DNA of 64,000 nucleotides from Spartobacteria bacterium (GTDB lineage Bacteria > Verrucomicrobiota > Verrucomicrobiia > Chthoniobacterales > UBA10450): positions 1 through 64,000 of the forward strand of contig PNAA01000059.1 of NCBI GenBank assembly GCA_003169975.1, in the 5' to 3' direction. A program made the position numbers and the translations under genes. Every line of letters starts with the position of its first letter. Positions within the stretch are counted from its first letter, which is position 1. Of this stretch, positions 28,089 through 37,305 are shown piece after piece. Under the pieces are notes generated by a model. It ran no database searches. It had not been told where the DNA came from and worked only from the letters and a program-made list of their open reading frames with translations.

Positions 28089-29090
28089 ATGGAAGCGAGA
28101 ATTCTCACCGATAAAGACGTCAATCTCGCGTCGCTCCTCGACAAAACCTGCGCGGTCATCGGCTACGGCGCGCAGGGTCGGGCTCACGCGCTGAACCTGC
28201 GCGACAGCGGGATCCCGGTCATCATCGGTCTGCTCCCCAAGAGCCGGTCCCGGGTAACGGCGCGCCAAGATGGACTCCGCCTAACGACGACAGCCGCGGC
28301 CGTGCGCCGGGCCGATGTCATTTTTGTCGCTCTGCCCGACACGGAAATGGCCGGGGTCTACCAGGTCGACATCGCGCCGCATCTCCGCCCGGGACAGACG
28401 CTCCTTTTTGCGCACGGCTTCGCCATTCACTACCGAACGATCATTCCGCCTAACGACGTCAACGTGATCATGGTCGCGCCGAAGGGGCTCGGGCCCATGG
28501 TCCGCGCGCAGTTCGTCGAAGGCAAAGGCGTGCCTTGTGTCGTCGCGATTCAGCAGGACGCGAACGGACATGCGCGCCAGTTGGCGCTCGCTTATGCCAA
28601 AGCCATCGGCGGCACCCGCGCCGGTGTCGTCGAGACGACTTTCCAGGAAGAAACCGAAGCCGATTTGTTCGCCGAGCAGGCCGTCTTATGCGGGGGAATG
28701 AGCGCGCTGGTCCAGGCCGGATTTGAGACCCTGGTGGAGGCGGGTTACCAACCGGAGATGGCCTATTTCGAATGCCTGCATGAGTTGAAGTTTATCGTGG
28801 ATTTGATGCATCGCGCCGGTATCAGCGGGATGCGGGAGCGAATTTCGGAGACCGCCAAATGGGGCGATATCTCCGTTGGTCCAAAGATCATCGACGAGAG
28901 CGTCAAATTACGAATGAAAGAAGCGCTCCTGAAGATCCGCCGCGGGAAATTTGCGCAAGAATGGCTTCGCGAGACAGCCACGGGACGCAAGCGTTACCAG
29001 CGCCTGTTGGATAAAGGTCAGGCCGAACCGATCGAGCAAGTCGGCGCGCGCCTCCGCAGCCTGATGCCCTGGCTCGATGAAAAATCCTAG
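28089..29090 (+). CDS. ilvC: Ketol-acid reductoisomerase, divergent class I
   Basis: 333 residues, the normal class I length. The Rossmann motif AVIGYGAQGRAHALNLRDSG (about 22-41) and the catalytic residues are present: H109 (FAHGFAIHY), D192 and E196 (EADLFAEQAVLCGG), and later ECLHE and the Ser of RISETAKWGD. The enzyme converts acetolactate to dihydroxy-isovalerate in valine, leucine and isoleucine synthesis. Several normally invariant positions differ: APKGLGPMVR replaces the usual APKGPGHxVR, and ETAKWGDISVGP replaces DTAEYGDxxxGP. No ilvB, ilvN or leu genes are adjacent. It could be a second, specialised copy rather than the housekeeping enzyme. Two TCGTTAGGC motifs lie inside (28279, 28448). 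Confidence 0.88.
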   Translation: MEARILTDKDVNLASLLDKTCAVIGYGAQGRAHALNLRDSGIPVIIGLLPKSRSRVTARQDGLRLTTTAAAVRRADVIFVALPDTEMAGVYQVDIAPHLRPGQTLLFAHGFAIHYRTIIPPNDVNVIMVAPKGLGPMVRAQFVEGKGVPCVVAIQQDANGHARQLALAYAKAIGGTRAGVVETTFQEETEADLFAEQAVLCGGMSALVQAGFETLVEAGYQPEMAYFECLHELKFIVDLMHRAGISGMRERISETAKWGDISVGPKIIDESVKLRMKEALLKIRRGKFAQEWLRETATGRKRYQRLLDKGQAEPIEQVGARLRSLMPWLDEKS

Positions 29091-29102
29091 GCGCGAAGGG
29101 AC

Positions 29103-29116
29103 AGGCGCTTTCGCCT
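29103..29116. terminator. Hairpin between ilvC and a convergent gene
   Basis: AGGCG-CTTT-CGCCT, a 5-bp stem with a 4-base loop, placed between two convergent stop codons. No T-tract follows, so termination activity is tentative. The right arm is part of a GCCTAACG motif. Confidence 0.4.
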
Positions 29117-29426
29117 AACGCGGGCCTGACTCCGGGCCACGTCCAATAATCTGCATCGGTATCGTCGTCGTCGGGACCCCGGCCGAGAAATAAGCGATCG
29201 GTTTCGGGATCGGCGAGGCGGAGGACATCACATAGAACACCACTCTTTTCTGCGCGGGCAGATCCTGCGCCATGTGGGGTCGGGCCACGCGGGATCGAGC
29301 AGTCGTCGCAGCCCGATCCGTATTCGGGCCGGCGAGCGCCGCTCCGCTCAACATGGTCCCAATGGTGAATCCCATCACGAAAAGAAACAAGCCGCGCAGA
29401 TTGAACCATCCGCTTCTTGTTTTCAT
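29115..29426 (-). CDS. Small exported protein of unknown function
   Basis: 103 residues. An N-terminal signal-like segment (LRGLFLFVMGFTIGTMLSGAALAG) ends in an Ala-x-Ala type site. The rest is a Pro/Arg-rich stretch with VVFYVMSSASPIPKPIAYFSAGVPTTTIPMQIIG. No family recognised. It lies between the convergent ilvC gene and the TPR protein and is on the same strand as the latter, 70 bases downstream of it. Membrane anchoring instead of secretion is possible. Confidence 0.55.
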   Translation of the reverse strand: MKTRSGWFNLRGLFLFVMGFTIGTMLSGAALAGPNTDRAATTARSRVARPHMAQDLPAQKRVVFYVMSSASPIPKPIAYFSAGVPTTTIPMQIIGRGPESGPR

Positions 29427-29496
29427 TCTCCAATCCTGCGCCCGTTAGCGGCCCGAAGGCAAGACGAATCTTCGGACTTTGAACCGGCCAAATCGC

Positions 29497-31956
29497 CTAT
29501 TCATCCCAAAGGAAATGCTCGAGCCGCAGCTGCGTAAGCCGCGCTTTGGCCTCGTCGCTGCGCGTGCCTCCGACCGCGGCCAGTTTGCGGTAGACCGCGA
29601 CCGCTGATTTCCAGTCATTCGCTTCCTCCAGCAAATGCGCGGCGTTGAAACCCGCTTTGTAAAACCAGAAGAATTCGTGCTGCACATCGGGCCGGGCGCC
29701 TTTCTCGATCACTCCGTAGTAGGTCGCCAGGGCGCTGGCTTGATCGTTCAATTTCTCCAGCGCTTTTCCCTTTTTGAACTCCGCCTGGTTGCGCCAATGC
29801 GCCGGCACACCCGGTTCGGTCGCAAGCTGATCGTAAAGTTCAATCGCGCGCCGGTAATTTTGCGGATCGGCCGCACCCATCTCGTAGAGAATGTCGCCTT
29901 TTCCACAGAGCGCTTCCCGGTCCTCAGCCGCCTTCGCATCGTTCTTCAGCACTTCGTCGTAAAGAGTCAGCGCCTCTCGATTTTTTCCCAGTCGCCGCTC
30001 GATCGCCGCCTCTTCATTGCGCGCGACCCACTTCAAGTCACCGTTTAGTTTCACCACCTGATCGAGCAACGCGAGCGCGTGATCGAGCGACTCCGCGCCC
30101 ATGCTCGACATCGCCGAACGCGCGGCGAAAAAGAGCGCTTTCTCGGCCAGCGGCCCGTCCGGTTTTTGCTGCGCCAGCAATTCGAATTGCGTCTGCGCGT
30201 TGGCAAAATCCTGTCGCCGAAAATAGGCCTCGGCGATTTTCATCCGCACCTCGGCGATAAAACGGGAATCCGGATATTGCTGGAGAAAATGGTTGGCCGC
30301 GGTGATGACCGGCGTTTCGTCGGCCGATGGCGTCGCGTCCTCGAGCCAGATCTGGAGATAATCAGCGTGCTCGAGCGCGGCCTGGGTCGGATGTCCTTGT
30401 CGCGCCTGCGCCAAATCCTTGCGCGCGGTTGCAATGTCCGGTTTCGAAGCATGGAACGCGAGTTCCGCCAGCGCCACCCATGCCTCGGAGACGCGCGGGC
30501 TTTGCGGAAAATCGCGGATGAATTTTTGAAACGTCAGTCCGGCTTCCCCCTTCCCCTGCGCCGCCTGCGCGGCCCCTTCCTCGAGGAGAAGTTCTCCCTG
30601 AACGGCTTGCTTGGTGGGGTCGCTGCTGATCTTGCGGTAGTCAGCCGCAAACTCCTCGGCGCGATCGAGCCGCAGCCAGCAGAGCGCCGCGTTAAAGAGC
30701 GCGTCGCCCGACACGGTGGGCGCTTGCAGCGCCAGTTGCTCGTAAATGGGCGCGGCCTGCGCGAGGCGCCCGCTGCGGTAATTCGCTTCCGCCATCAGCC
30801 ATTCGACCTGCTCCAGGAACGCCGGGACGGAATTCTGCGCGCGGGCGGCTTCCGCGGCGGCGATCACCGGCTCCCACTGACCCTTCGCCAGGTGCAGGCG
30901 CGCCAGCTCCAGGTCCGCTTCGCCTAACGATGGCAAGCGCACCGCGCTCTCGCGCACTTGTGTCAGCAGTTCGATCGCCATTTCTTGGTTGCCGGAGCGA
31001 AGCTTGCTACGGGCGAGATACCATTGCGCCAGTGCCCGCCGCGGCTCGGCCGGGTCGCGCATCCAGCGGTCGAGTTCCCTCGTCGACGGCTTGCGCTCCA
31101 TCCGGTAAAGCTCGTCGAGCTTGGCAAAGATCGTGGGCAGCCCCGGGTCGTTAGGGTGATGATCGATGAATTCCTCGAGCGCGTCGTCGCCGGTTTCCGG
31201 CGTCTTCGCCTCCAGATGCGCGTCGGCGAGGGTGAAGAGAGTGGCGATCAGCAGCGGATGTGAAACATCCTCCGGCTTCGTCAAAATCACGGTCAGAGTT
31301 TCGATTGCCTTTTCGGGGTGAGCCTGCGCGAGGTTCAGCCGGCCAAACAAAAAGCGCTTCTCGTTACGCTCGGTCGCGCGCTGTGGTCTGGTCTCGCGGA
31401 GGAGACGATCAGCTGCCGCGAGATCGCCCTGTTGGATCAACAACTGGGCCACGCCTAACTTTGCCCGCACGCTCCATCCCGGCGCATTCTTCAGTTTTAA
31501 GAGCACGCGCAGGGCTTCATCCTTTTGGCCGAGCGCGCGCAACGCTTCCGCTTCTCCGAAGAGCGCCTCTGTCTGCCGCGGCGATTTTTCATTCCGCGTG
31601 ATTGCCTGGTAGAACGGCAGTGCTTCCGCCCAGCGTGCGAGCGCCGCGAGGGCTTGGGCGTGCCAGAAGACGGCTTCTGGATCGTTCGTCAGGCTGGGGC
31701 TGGCAACAACCTCGAGCGCGTCCGCGGGCCGACCCACCTGGACCAGCGCCTCCGCCAGCTTGCGCCGCGCAACCAGTTGCTCCGCGGCCGGCGGATTCTG
31801 GGCGAGCAAGGTTTTCAGCCGCTCGACCGCCACTTCCGGCACGCCATCACTCAGCGGCGCGATGGCCGCCTCCAGCACCGGGCTCTGTTGCCCGCGGCTC
31901 GTCGCCCCTAACGAGAGCAGGACCGCGCCCAGGATGGCAAGAAATTTCCTACTCAT
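29497..31956 (-). CDS. Exported TPR-repeat protein, coupled to uvrA
   Basis: 819 residues. Signal peptide [23 protein letters not shown], then almost entirely tetratricopeptide-like helical repeats from about residue 30 to the end. Probably a periplasmic or outer-membrane-associated scaffold, perhaps similar in role to YbgF or other tol/TPR proteins; no enzymatic domain is visible. The start ATG (31956-31954) overlaps the uvrA TGA stop (ATGA), so it is translated from the same message as uvrA. The open frame continues upstream inside uvrA without a sensible start, and the signal peptide fixes this one. Confidence 0.8.
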   Translation of the reverse strand: MSRKFLAILGAVLLSLGATSRGQQSPVLEAAIAPLSDGVPEVAVERLKTLLAQNPPAAEQLVARRKLAEALVQVGRPADALEVVASPSLTNDPEAVFWHAQALAALARWAEALPFYQAITRNEKSPRQTEALFGEAEALRALGQKDEALRVLLKLKNAPGWSVRAKLGVAQLLIQQGDLAAADRLLRETRPQRATERNEKRFLFGRLNLAQAHPEKAIETLTVILTKPEDVSHPLLIATLFTLADAHLEAKTPETGDDALEEFIDHHPNDPGLPTIFAKLDELYRMERKPSTRELDRWMRDPAEPRRALAQWYLARSKLRSGNQEMAIELLTQVRESAVRLPSLGEADLELARLHLAKGQWEPVIAAAEAARAQNSVPAFLEQVEWLMAEANYRSGRLAQAAPIYEQLALQAPTVSGDALFNAALCWLRLDRAEEFAADYRKISSDPTKQAVQGELLLEEGAAQAAQGKGEAGLTFQKFIRDFPQSPRVSEAWVALAELAFHASKPDIATARKDLAQARQGHPTQAALEHADYLQIWLEDATPSADETPVITAANHFLQQYPDSRFIAEVRMKIAEAYFRRQDFANAQTQFELLAQQKPDGPLAEKALFFAARSAMSSMGAESLDHALALLDQVVKLNGDLKWVARNEEAAIERRLGKNREALTLYDEVLKNDAKAAEDREALCGKGDILYEMGAADPQNYRRAIELYDQLATEPGVPAHWRNQAEFKKGKALEKLNDQASALATYYGVIEKGARPDVQHEFFWFYKAGFNAAHLLEEANDWKSAVAVYRKLAAVGGTRSDEAKARLTQLRLEHFLWDE

Positions 31957-34880
31957 TTGCCTAACAATGGCCGCAGGTACGCACCGGTGTGGCTTTCCTT
32001 CACTCCCGCGATCTCTTCCGGCGTTCCGGCGCCGACGATTCGTCCGCCGCTCTCGCCTCCTTCCGGACCGAGATCGATCACCCAGTCCGCGCATTTGATC
32101 ATCTCGAGATTATGCTCGATCACCACCAGTGTGTTGCCCGCGTTGCGCAGTTTCATCAGCACTTGCAGGAGTTTTTCGATATCGGCAAAATGCAGCCCGG
32201 TGGTCGGTTCGTCGAGGATGTAGAGCGTGCGGCCGGTCGCCCTCTTCGCCAGCTCCGTCGCGAGTTTGACGCGCTGCGCTTCCCCGCCGGAGAGCGTCGT
32301 GCCGGCCTGGCCAAGTCGCAAATATCCCAGCCCCACGTCCTGCAGCGCGCTTAATTTATCCGCTACCGTCGGCACATTGCGGAAGAAGCGGGACGCTTCA
32401 TCGACCGTGAGCGCGAGCACGTCGGCCACGTTCTTGCCTTTATAAGTGATCTCGAGCGTCTCGCGATTGTAGCGTTTCCCCTGGCACACTTCGCAGACGG
32501 CGTAGGCGTCGGCCAGGAAGTGCATCTCGATCTTGATCAGCCCGTCGCCTCGGCAATTTTCGCAGCGACCGCCCTTGACGTTGAAGCTGAACCGCCCCGC
32601 GCTGTAGCCGCGCACGCGCGCGGCCGGCAGTTGGCTGAACAACTCGCGAATCGGCGTAAACGCACCCGTGTAAGTAACCGGATTGGACCGCGGCGTGCGG
32701 CCGATCGCGCTTTGATCAATGATGATCGCCTTGTCGATCTGATCGAGCCCGTGGAGCGCGCGGTGTTCGCCAGGCTTGTCTTTGGAATTGTAAAAATGGC
32801 GGAAGAGCGCGCGGCGCAGGATGTCGTCGATCAGCGTCGATTTCCCGCTCCCGGAAACGCCCGTGACACACGTCAGGCAGCCTAAAGGAATCGCCGCGGT
32901 CACGTTCCGGAGATTGTTTTCCGTCGCGTCCAGGATCGTCAGCCAGCCGTCGGAAGATGGATTGCTCGAGCGGGGCGCGACTCGCTGGCGTGGGATGGCG
33001 ATTCTGGAACGGCCCGAGAGATAGGCCGCGGTTGGCGAATTCTTTGCCTCCAGAATTTCCGCCAGCGTTCCCGCCGCCACGATCTCGCCGCCGCGTGGAC
33101 CAGCCCCCGGCCCGAGATCGAGAATATGATCGGCCGCGCGAATCGTTTCTTCGTCGTGCTCGACCACGATGACCGAATTCCCGAGATCGCGCAGCCGGCG
33201 CAGGGTCCCGATGAGCCGCGCGTTGTCGCGTTGGTGCAGGCCGACGCTGGGCTCGTCGAGCACGTAGAGCACGCCGGCCAGACCGGAGCCGATTTGGGTC
33301 GCGAGCCGGATGCGTTGCGCCTCGCCGCCGGAGAGCGTGCCGCTCTCGCGATTGAGGGTGAGATAATCGAGCCCGACTTCGAGGAGAAATTCCAGTCGCG
33401 AAGAAATCTCGTGGACGACCTCCGAAACAATCGCCCGCTGCGTTTCGGAAAGGTCGAGCTGCCTAACGAACTGCGCCGCAGCCGCGATCGTCAGCTCGCA
33501 GAATTGATGGATGTTCGCTTCCCGACCACTCTGCGTCTTGATCGTGACCGCGAGAATCTCCGGCTTCAGCCGCGCCCCATGGCAGACGGTGCAGGGCGCG
33601 CGATTCATGAAGGCGCGAATCCGGCTGCGCGTGAATTCGCTTTCCGTCTCTCCGTAGAGACGCTCCAACTGCGGGAGCAACCCCTCAAACGGCCGCGCCG
33701 TCTTCGTCCCCCGGCCGTTGCCGCCGAAGCTCATCTCGATCGGGCGATCGCCGGTGCCGAAGTAAAGCGCCTCCTTGAATTTCTCGGGCAAATCTTCAAA
33801 CGGGATATTGTCCGCGACATCGAAATGCCGGACGAGCGCGGTCTGTAGCCCGCGGTAATAAGACTGCATCCGTTTCGTCCCCCGCCGCCAGGGGACAACC
33901 GCCCCTTCGGCAAGCGATTTCGAGGGGTCGGTGACCATCAGCTCCGGATCGCAAACCAACTGCGTGCCGAGGCCGTGACAGGCCGGGCAGGCGCCGAGAT
34001 GGCTGTTGAAAGAAAAGTGTTTCGGAGTCAGTTGCCCTAACGAGAAGTCGGTCTCCGGATTGCCGTAATCCGTTGAATAACGAACCTCCTCCCAGTCCTC
34101 TCCTTGTCGAACGTTGGACGTTGGACCCCGAAAGCTTTCGGGGTTGGACGTTTTCCCCTCTCTCAGCACCACCATCCTGTTCCCGCCCCACTTCAGCGCC
34201 GTCTCCACCGAGTCCGCCAACCGCGCCCGAATCCCCTCGCGAATAACCAATCGATCAACCACCGCTTCGATCGTGTGCCGCTCGCCCTTCTTCAACCGGA
34301 TCGGTTCCGGCCGACCCAACTCGACGATTTCGCCATCGACTCGCACCCGGACAAAGCCCTCGCGCCTTGTTTTCTCGATCACGTCACGGAACTCGCCGCT
34401 CTCCCCGCGCACCAGCGGCGCGAGCAAAATAATCTTCGTCTCCGCAGGATACTCGAGAATCTGATCGACGATCTGTTGCGCGGTTTGCCGGAAGATCGGC
34501 TGGCCAGTTAACGGGTCGTGCGGCTGTCCGACGGCCGAAAACAAGAGGCGCAGGTAATCATAAATCTCGGTCGTCGTCGCGATAATCGAGCGCGGATTCG
34601 TCCCCGCACTGCGCTGTTCGATGGCGATCGCCGGCGAGAGGCCTTCGATGAAATCGACGTCCGGCTTTTCCATCTGGTCGAGGAATTGCCGGGCGTAGGC
34701 GGAGAGGCTCTCGACGTAACGCCGCTGGCCTTCGGCATAAAGCGTGTCAAAGGCGAGCGAAGACTTGCCGGAGCCGCTCAGGCCCGTGATCACGACCAGC
34801 TTTTCCCTCGGAATCTCGACGTGGAGATTCTTTAGATTGTGCTGGCGTGCACCACTGATCTTGATACTCTTAGCAGGCAT
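31953..34880 (-). CDS. uvrA: Excinuclease ABC subunit A
   Basis: 975-residue ATPase that recognises DNA lesions in nucleotide excision repair with UvrB and UvrC. Two ABC ATPase modules are present: Walker [10 protein letters not shown] near residue 35 and GVSGSGKST in the C-terminal half; ABC signatures [10 protein letters not shown] and [10 protein letters not shown]; Walker [12 protein letters not shown] and [11 protein letters not shown]. Zinc-binding Cys motifs are [16 protein letters not shown] and CENCRGDG...CEVCQGKR. An unusual ~15-residue insertion (about residues 243-258, [14 protein letters not shown]) corresponds to a palindromic DNA repeat at 34105-34159. Start chosen at [16 protein letters not shown]. 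No LexA box was seen upstream. Confidence 0.95.
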   Translation of the reverse strand: MPAKSIKISGARQHNLKNLHVEIPREKLVVITGLSGSGKSSLAFDTLYAEGQRRYVESLSAYARQFLDQMEKPDVDFIEGLSPAIAIEQRSAGTNPRSIIATTTEIYDYLRLLFSAVGQPHDPLTGQPIFRQTAQQIVDQILEYPAETKIILLAPLVRGESGEFRDVIEKTRREGFVRVRVDGEIVELGRPEPIRLKKGERHTIEAVVDRLVIREGIRARLADSVETALKWGGNRMVVLREGKTSNPESFRGPTSNVRQGEDWEEVRYSTDYGNPETDFSLGQLTPKHFSFNSHLGACPACHGLGTQLVCDPELMVTDPSKSLAEGAVVPWRRGTKRMQSYYRGLQTALVRHFDVADNIPFEDLPEKFKEALYFGTGDRPIEMSFGGNGRGTKTARPFEGLLPQLERLYGETESEFTRSRIRAFMNRAPCTVCHGARLKPEILAVTIKTQSGREANIHQFCELTIAAAAQFVRQLDLSETQRAIVSEVVHEISSRLEFLLEVGLDYLTLNRESGTLSGGEAQRIRLATQIGSGLAGVLYVLDEPSVGLHQRDNARLIGTLRRLRDLGNSVIVVEHDEETIRAADHILDLGPGAGPRGGEIVAAGTLAEILEAKNSPTAAYLSGRSRIAIPRQRVAPRSSNPSSDGWLTILDATENNLRNVTAAIPLGCLTCVTGVSGSGKSTLIDDILRRALFRHFYNSKDKPGEHRALHGLDQIDKAIIIDQSAIGRTPRSNPVTYTGAFTPIRELFSQLPAARVRGYSAGRFSFNVKGGRCENCRGDGLIKIEMHFLADAYAVCEVCQGKRYNRETLEITYKGKNVADVLALTVDEASRFFRNVPTVADKLSALQDVGLGYLRLGQAGTTLSGGEAQRVKLATELAKRATGRTLYILDEPTTGLHFADIEKLLQVLMKLRNAGNTLVVIEHNLEMIKCADWVIDLGPEGGESGGRIVGAGTPEEIAGVKESHTGAYLRPLLGK
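34105..34159. repeat. Palindromic repeat inserted in frame in uvrA
   Basis: Centre is an 18-bp perfect palindrome CCCCGAAAGCTTTCGGGG (34126-34143), flanked on both sides by GTTGGACGTT units. The right flank GTTGGACGTTTTCCCC (from 34144) is identical to a segment at about 38409-38424. The element is read through in frame as part of UvrA, like the palindromic elements found inside genes of Rickettsia. Confidence 0.75.
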
Positions 34881-34949
34881 CGGACGGAATCTGTCGAACC
34901 TATCAGTCAAGCACACCCGCCCGCTTTCTCCAGCTAATTTGACCCTATC

Positions 34950-35201
34950 ATGACCGAGCCCGTCACCAGCATCCCACCGGAAGAAATCGCGCAGTTGCAG
35001 AAGAAATTCAGCGAGATCAAGCACTCGATTAACAACGCGCTCGCGGTCATGATGGCACTCTCGGAGATGTCGCAGCGCCGGCCCGATTACGCCGAGAAAC
35101 TGGCCAGCACCGTCTTGGCGAAGGCGCCGCAGATCGTGACGAGCCTGCAGGAGTTCACGCAGGTCCTGAACGAAAAAGCCGGGGCCAAACCGGCCGCGTA
35201 A
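34950..35201 (+). CDS. Small helical protein resembling a histidine-kinase DHp helix
   Basis: 83 residues, divergent from uvrA with about 70 bases between starts. Predicted to be all helical: [61 protein letters not shown]. The segment [17 protein letters not shown] is similar to the H-box of kinases (HxxNNxLxVIxGxxEL), including His and Asn-Asn, but no ATPase domain follows. It could be a phosphotransfer or dimerisation module, or the likeness could be chance. No other family recognised. Confidence 0.6.
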   Translation: MTEPVTSIPPEEIAQLQKKFSEIKHSINNALAVMMALSEMSQRRPDYAEKLASTVLAKAPQIVTSLQEFTQVLNEKAGAKPAA

Positions 35202-35231
35202 GACGCAGCCGCTCCGGCTGTCCGCCCTCCG

Positions 35232-36329
35232 CTAGAGCGTCAACAAAAGCTCGGCAATTTCAAGCGCGGCCCGCGGCCGGCTGATCCGACTGATATTCTC
35301 CGACCACTCCCGCCATAACCGCGCGTCATCGGCAAACGCCCGCTGCACCGCCGCGCTGATCGTAGCCGGCGTCGTCGCGATAACCCCTGAGCGCGTTTCC
35401 TCGATCAGCCGCGCGTTGCCTTCCTCCTGGCCGGGCACGATTTGATTGATGATCATCGGACATTTCGCCGCGATCGTTTCCTGCACTGTCGCGCCGCCCG
35501 CCTTGCTGATCAGGAGGTGACTCTCCAGCATGAGCCGCGGCAATTGATCGCTCCAACCGACGATCTCGAAGTCGCGCCCCGTTTCCGCGCGCACCGCTTC
35601 GACCGTTTTGCGCAACCGCTCGTCGCGTCCCACCGTCACCGTCAGCCGAACGTCGGGCAGCGCGAGGACGCGGATGATTTCAGGCGGGGCGACGCCGCCG
35701 GAGTTGATCACGTAAAGGAGCCGGCGCCGGCTGCCCGGCGCGGGCGGTTGCCGCAACTCGCCCAGCTCCGCAAATTTCGGCGTGACCGGAAATCCGCTCA
35801 CCCACACCTTGTCGTCGGGCACACCGCTCGCGGCGAGAACGGCGGCCGTCTGTTCGTTAGGCACGAGAAACCGATCGCACACGCAGCGAAACCAGATTTT
35901 GTTCACCGTGATGGAGTCGGTGATGCAAACGACCCGCTGAAAGGCCGGGCTGGAATCGCCCAGTATTTCCTCCAACAGATGCGGGTAGGCGGGAAAAACC
36001 GACACCACCGCCGTCGGCTGGAAGCGGACCAGCAACTGGCTCAGCCGGTTCTTCGCCTGGAAAATCCAGCGCATACTGGCGGAAAAGTTCTCCCGCCGAT
36101 CGGTCCAATCGTAGAACCGCTTCCAGAGGCGCGGAGAGCGGTTGATCAGCGCGAGATACCCCTTCCGCATCCAGTCGTTTGCCACCCCGTAGGTTTCGGC
36201 AAAAAGATCGTGCACCTCGACCACGGCGGCATCTCCGGCGACCGTGGCCAGGCCGTCGCGTATCCCGCGCGCCGCGGCGTTGTGGCCCTCGCCGTAACCA
36301 GCGGTCAGAATCAGGATTCGTTTCTCCAT
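35232..36329 (-). CDS. GT28 glycolipid glycosyltransferase (MGDG synthase/UgtP-like)
   Basis: 365 residues with a GT-B fold. N-terminus RILILTAGYGEGHNAAARGIRDGL is the diacylglycerol-binding signature of monogalactosyl- or processive diacylglycerol glucosyltransferases. The C-terminal donor site includes HLLISKAGGATVQETIAAKCPMIINQIVPGQEEGNARLIEE, with the Gly-Gly and Glu residues of the MurG/UgtP family. It would add sugar to diacylglycerol at the inner membrane. The ATG at 36329 is directly preceded by a CGTTAGGC motif. Divergent from the YihY-type gene, 30 bases apart. Confidence 0.85.
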   Translation of the reverse strand: MEKRILILTAGYGEGHNAAARGIRDGLATVAGDAAVVEVHDLFAETYGVANDWMRKGYLALINRSPRLWKRFYDWTDRRENFSASMRWIFQAKNRLSQLLVRFQPTAVVSVFPAYPHLLEEILGDSSPAFQRVVCITDSITVNKIWFRCVCDRFLVPNEQTAAVLAASGVPDDKVWVSGFPVTPKFAELGELRQPPAPGSRRRLLYVINSGGVAPPEIIRVLALPDVRLTVTVGRDERLRKTVEAVRAETGRDFEIVGWSDQLPRLMLESHLLISKAGGATVQETIAAKCPMIINQIVPGQEEGNARLIEETRSGVIATTPATISAAVQRAFADDARLWREWSENISRISRPRAALEIAELLLTL

Positions 36330-36359
36330 CGTTAGGCCCAAAGGTCGGAGGAGAGTTTA

Positions 36360-37292
36360 ATGGCAATCCCGGAGCGGCAAAGTAAACTTCGCGTGCAGAT
36401 GAAATTCCTCCGCTTGACCGGCCGGGTGGTGCGACGCCTCGTCTGGGAGACCGCCACCGACGAGACGATGGGCCTCTCCGGCCAGCTTGCCTATCAATTC
36501 CTTTTCACCCTCGCCCCCGGGCTCCTCTTCCTTTGGCACCTGCTCGGCCTCTTCGGCACCGACCCGGCGAAGCTCCACAAAATGCTCGGTGTCGTCCGCG
36601 CATTCCTGCCACCCGACCCGAAAGTGCAGGAGATCCTCGATAGCGTCGTGGCCAACGTCATCGTCACCGGCAGCGGCGGCGCGCTCGCCACCGCGGGCAT
36701 CTTCCTCGGCATTTATCTCGGCACGATGTTCATCGCCACCATCTCGCGCGCGCTCAGTCGCACCCATGGCGTGACGGAGGACCGCCACTGGTGGTCGAAA
36801 TACATCATCTCGCTCCTGCTCCTTTTCTGGTTTGGCATCACGATCATCTTCGCCTTCAACCTCACCGTCTTCGGCGAAACGCTCGCCGGCATCGCCGAGG
36901 TCAATTTCCAACTGCGCATCCCGCTCCAGGAATGGGTCGCCGCCCTCAACCTCCCCTTCACCGCGCTCGCCCTCGTCATCCTCGCGCTCGCCCTCTACCT
37001 GCTCACCCCGCAGAATTACCTCACCATCCGGCAGGCCCTTCCCGGCGCGATCTTTTTCTCCGTCGGCTGGATGACGGTGACGAAACTCTTCCAGTTTTAC
37101 GTCGCGCGCTACGATCGCTACAACCCGACCTACCTCGCTCTGGCGTCGCTCATCATGCTTCTCACCTGGATGTATCTCACCTGCCTCCTCCTGCTCCTCG
37201 GTGGAAAATTAAACGCCATCCTGCGGCACGAAAGCGAAGACGCCGCGGGCCGCGCCGGGCACGCGGCGGAGACCGCGCCGCAGCCGGCCTAA
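36360..37292 (+). CDS. YihY/BrkB (UPF0761) family inner-membrane protein
   Basis: 310 residues with six hydrophobic segments. ETMGLSGQLAYQFLFTLAPGLLFLWHLLGLFG is the family's first helix region, and the C-terminal YLALASLIMLLTWMYLTCLLLLLGGKLNAI is diagnostic. Function of the family is unsettled; it was once called RNase BN in error. GGAGGAG lies just upstream of ATG 36360. The stop TAA is within a GCCTAACG motif (37287). The amidase gene follows after 13 bases and is probably in the same operon. Confidence 0.88.
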   Translation: MAIPERQSKLRVQMKFLRLTGRVVRRLVWETATDETMGLSGQLAYQFLFTLAPGLLFLWHLLGLFGTDPAKLHKMLGVVRAFLPPDPKVQEILDSVVANVIVTGSGGALATAGIFLGIYLGTMFIATISRALSRTHGVTEDRHWWSKYIISLLLLFWFGITIIFAFNLTVFGETLAGIAEVNFQLRIPLQEWVAALNLPFTALALVILALALYLLTPQNYLTIRQALPGAIFFSVGWMTVTKLFQFYVARYDRYNPTYLALASLIMLLTWMYLTCLLLLLGGKLNAILRHESEDAAGRAGHAAETAPQPA

Positions 37293-37305
37293 CGTTGCGC
37301 GCGCT

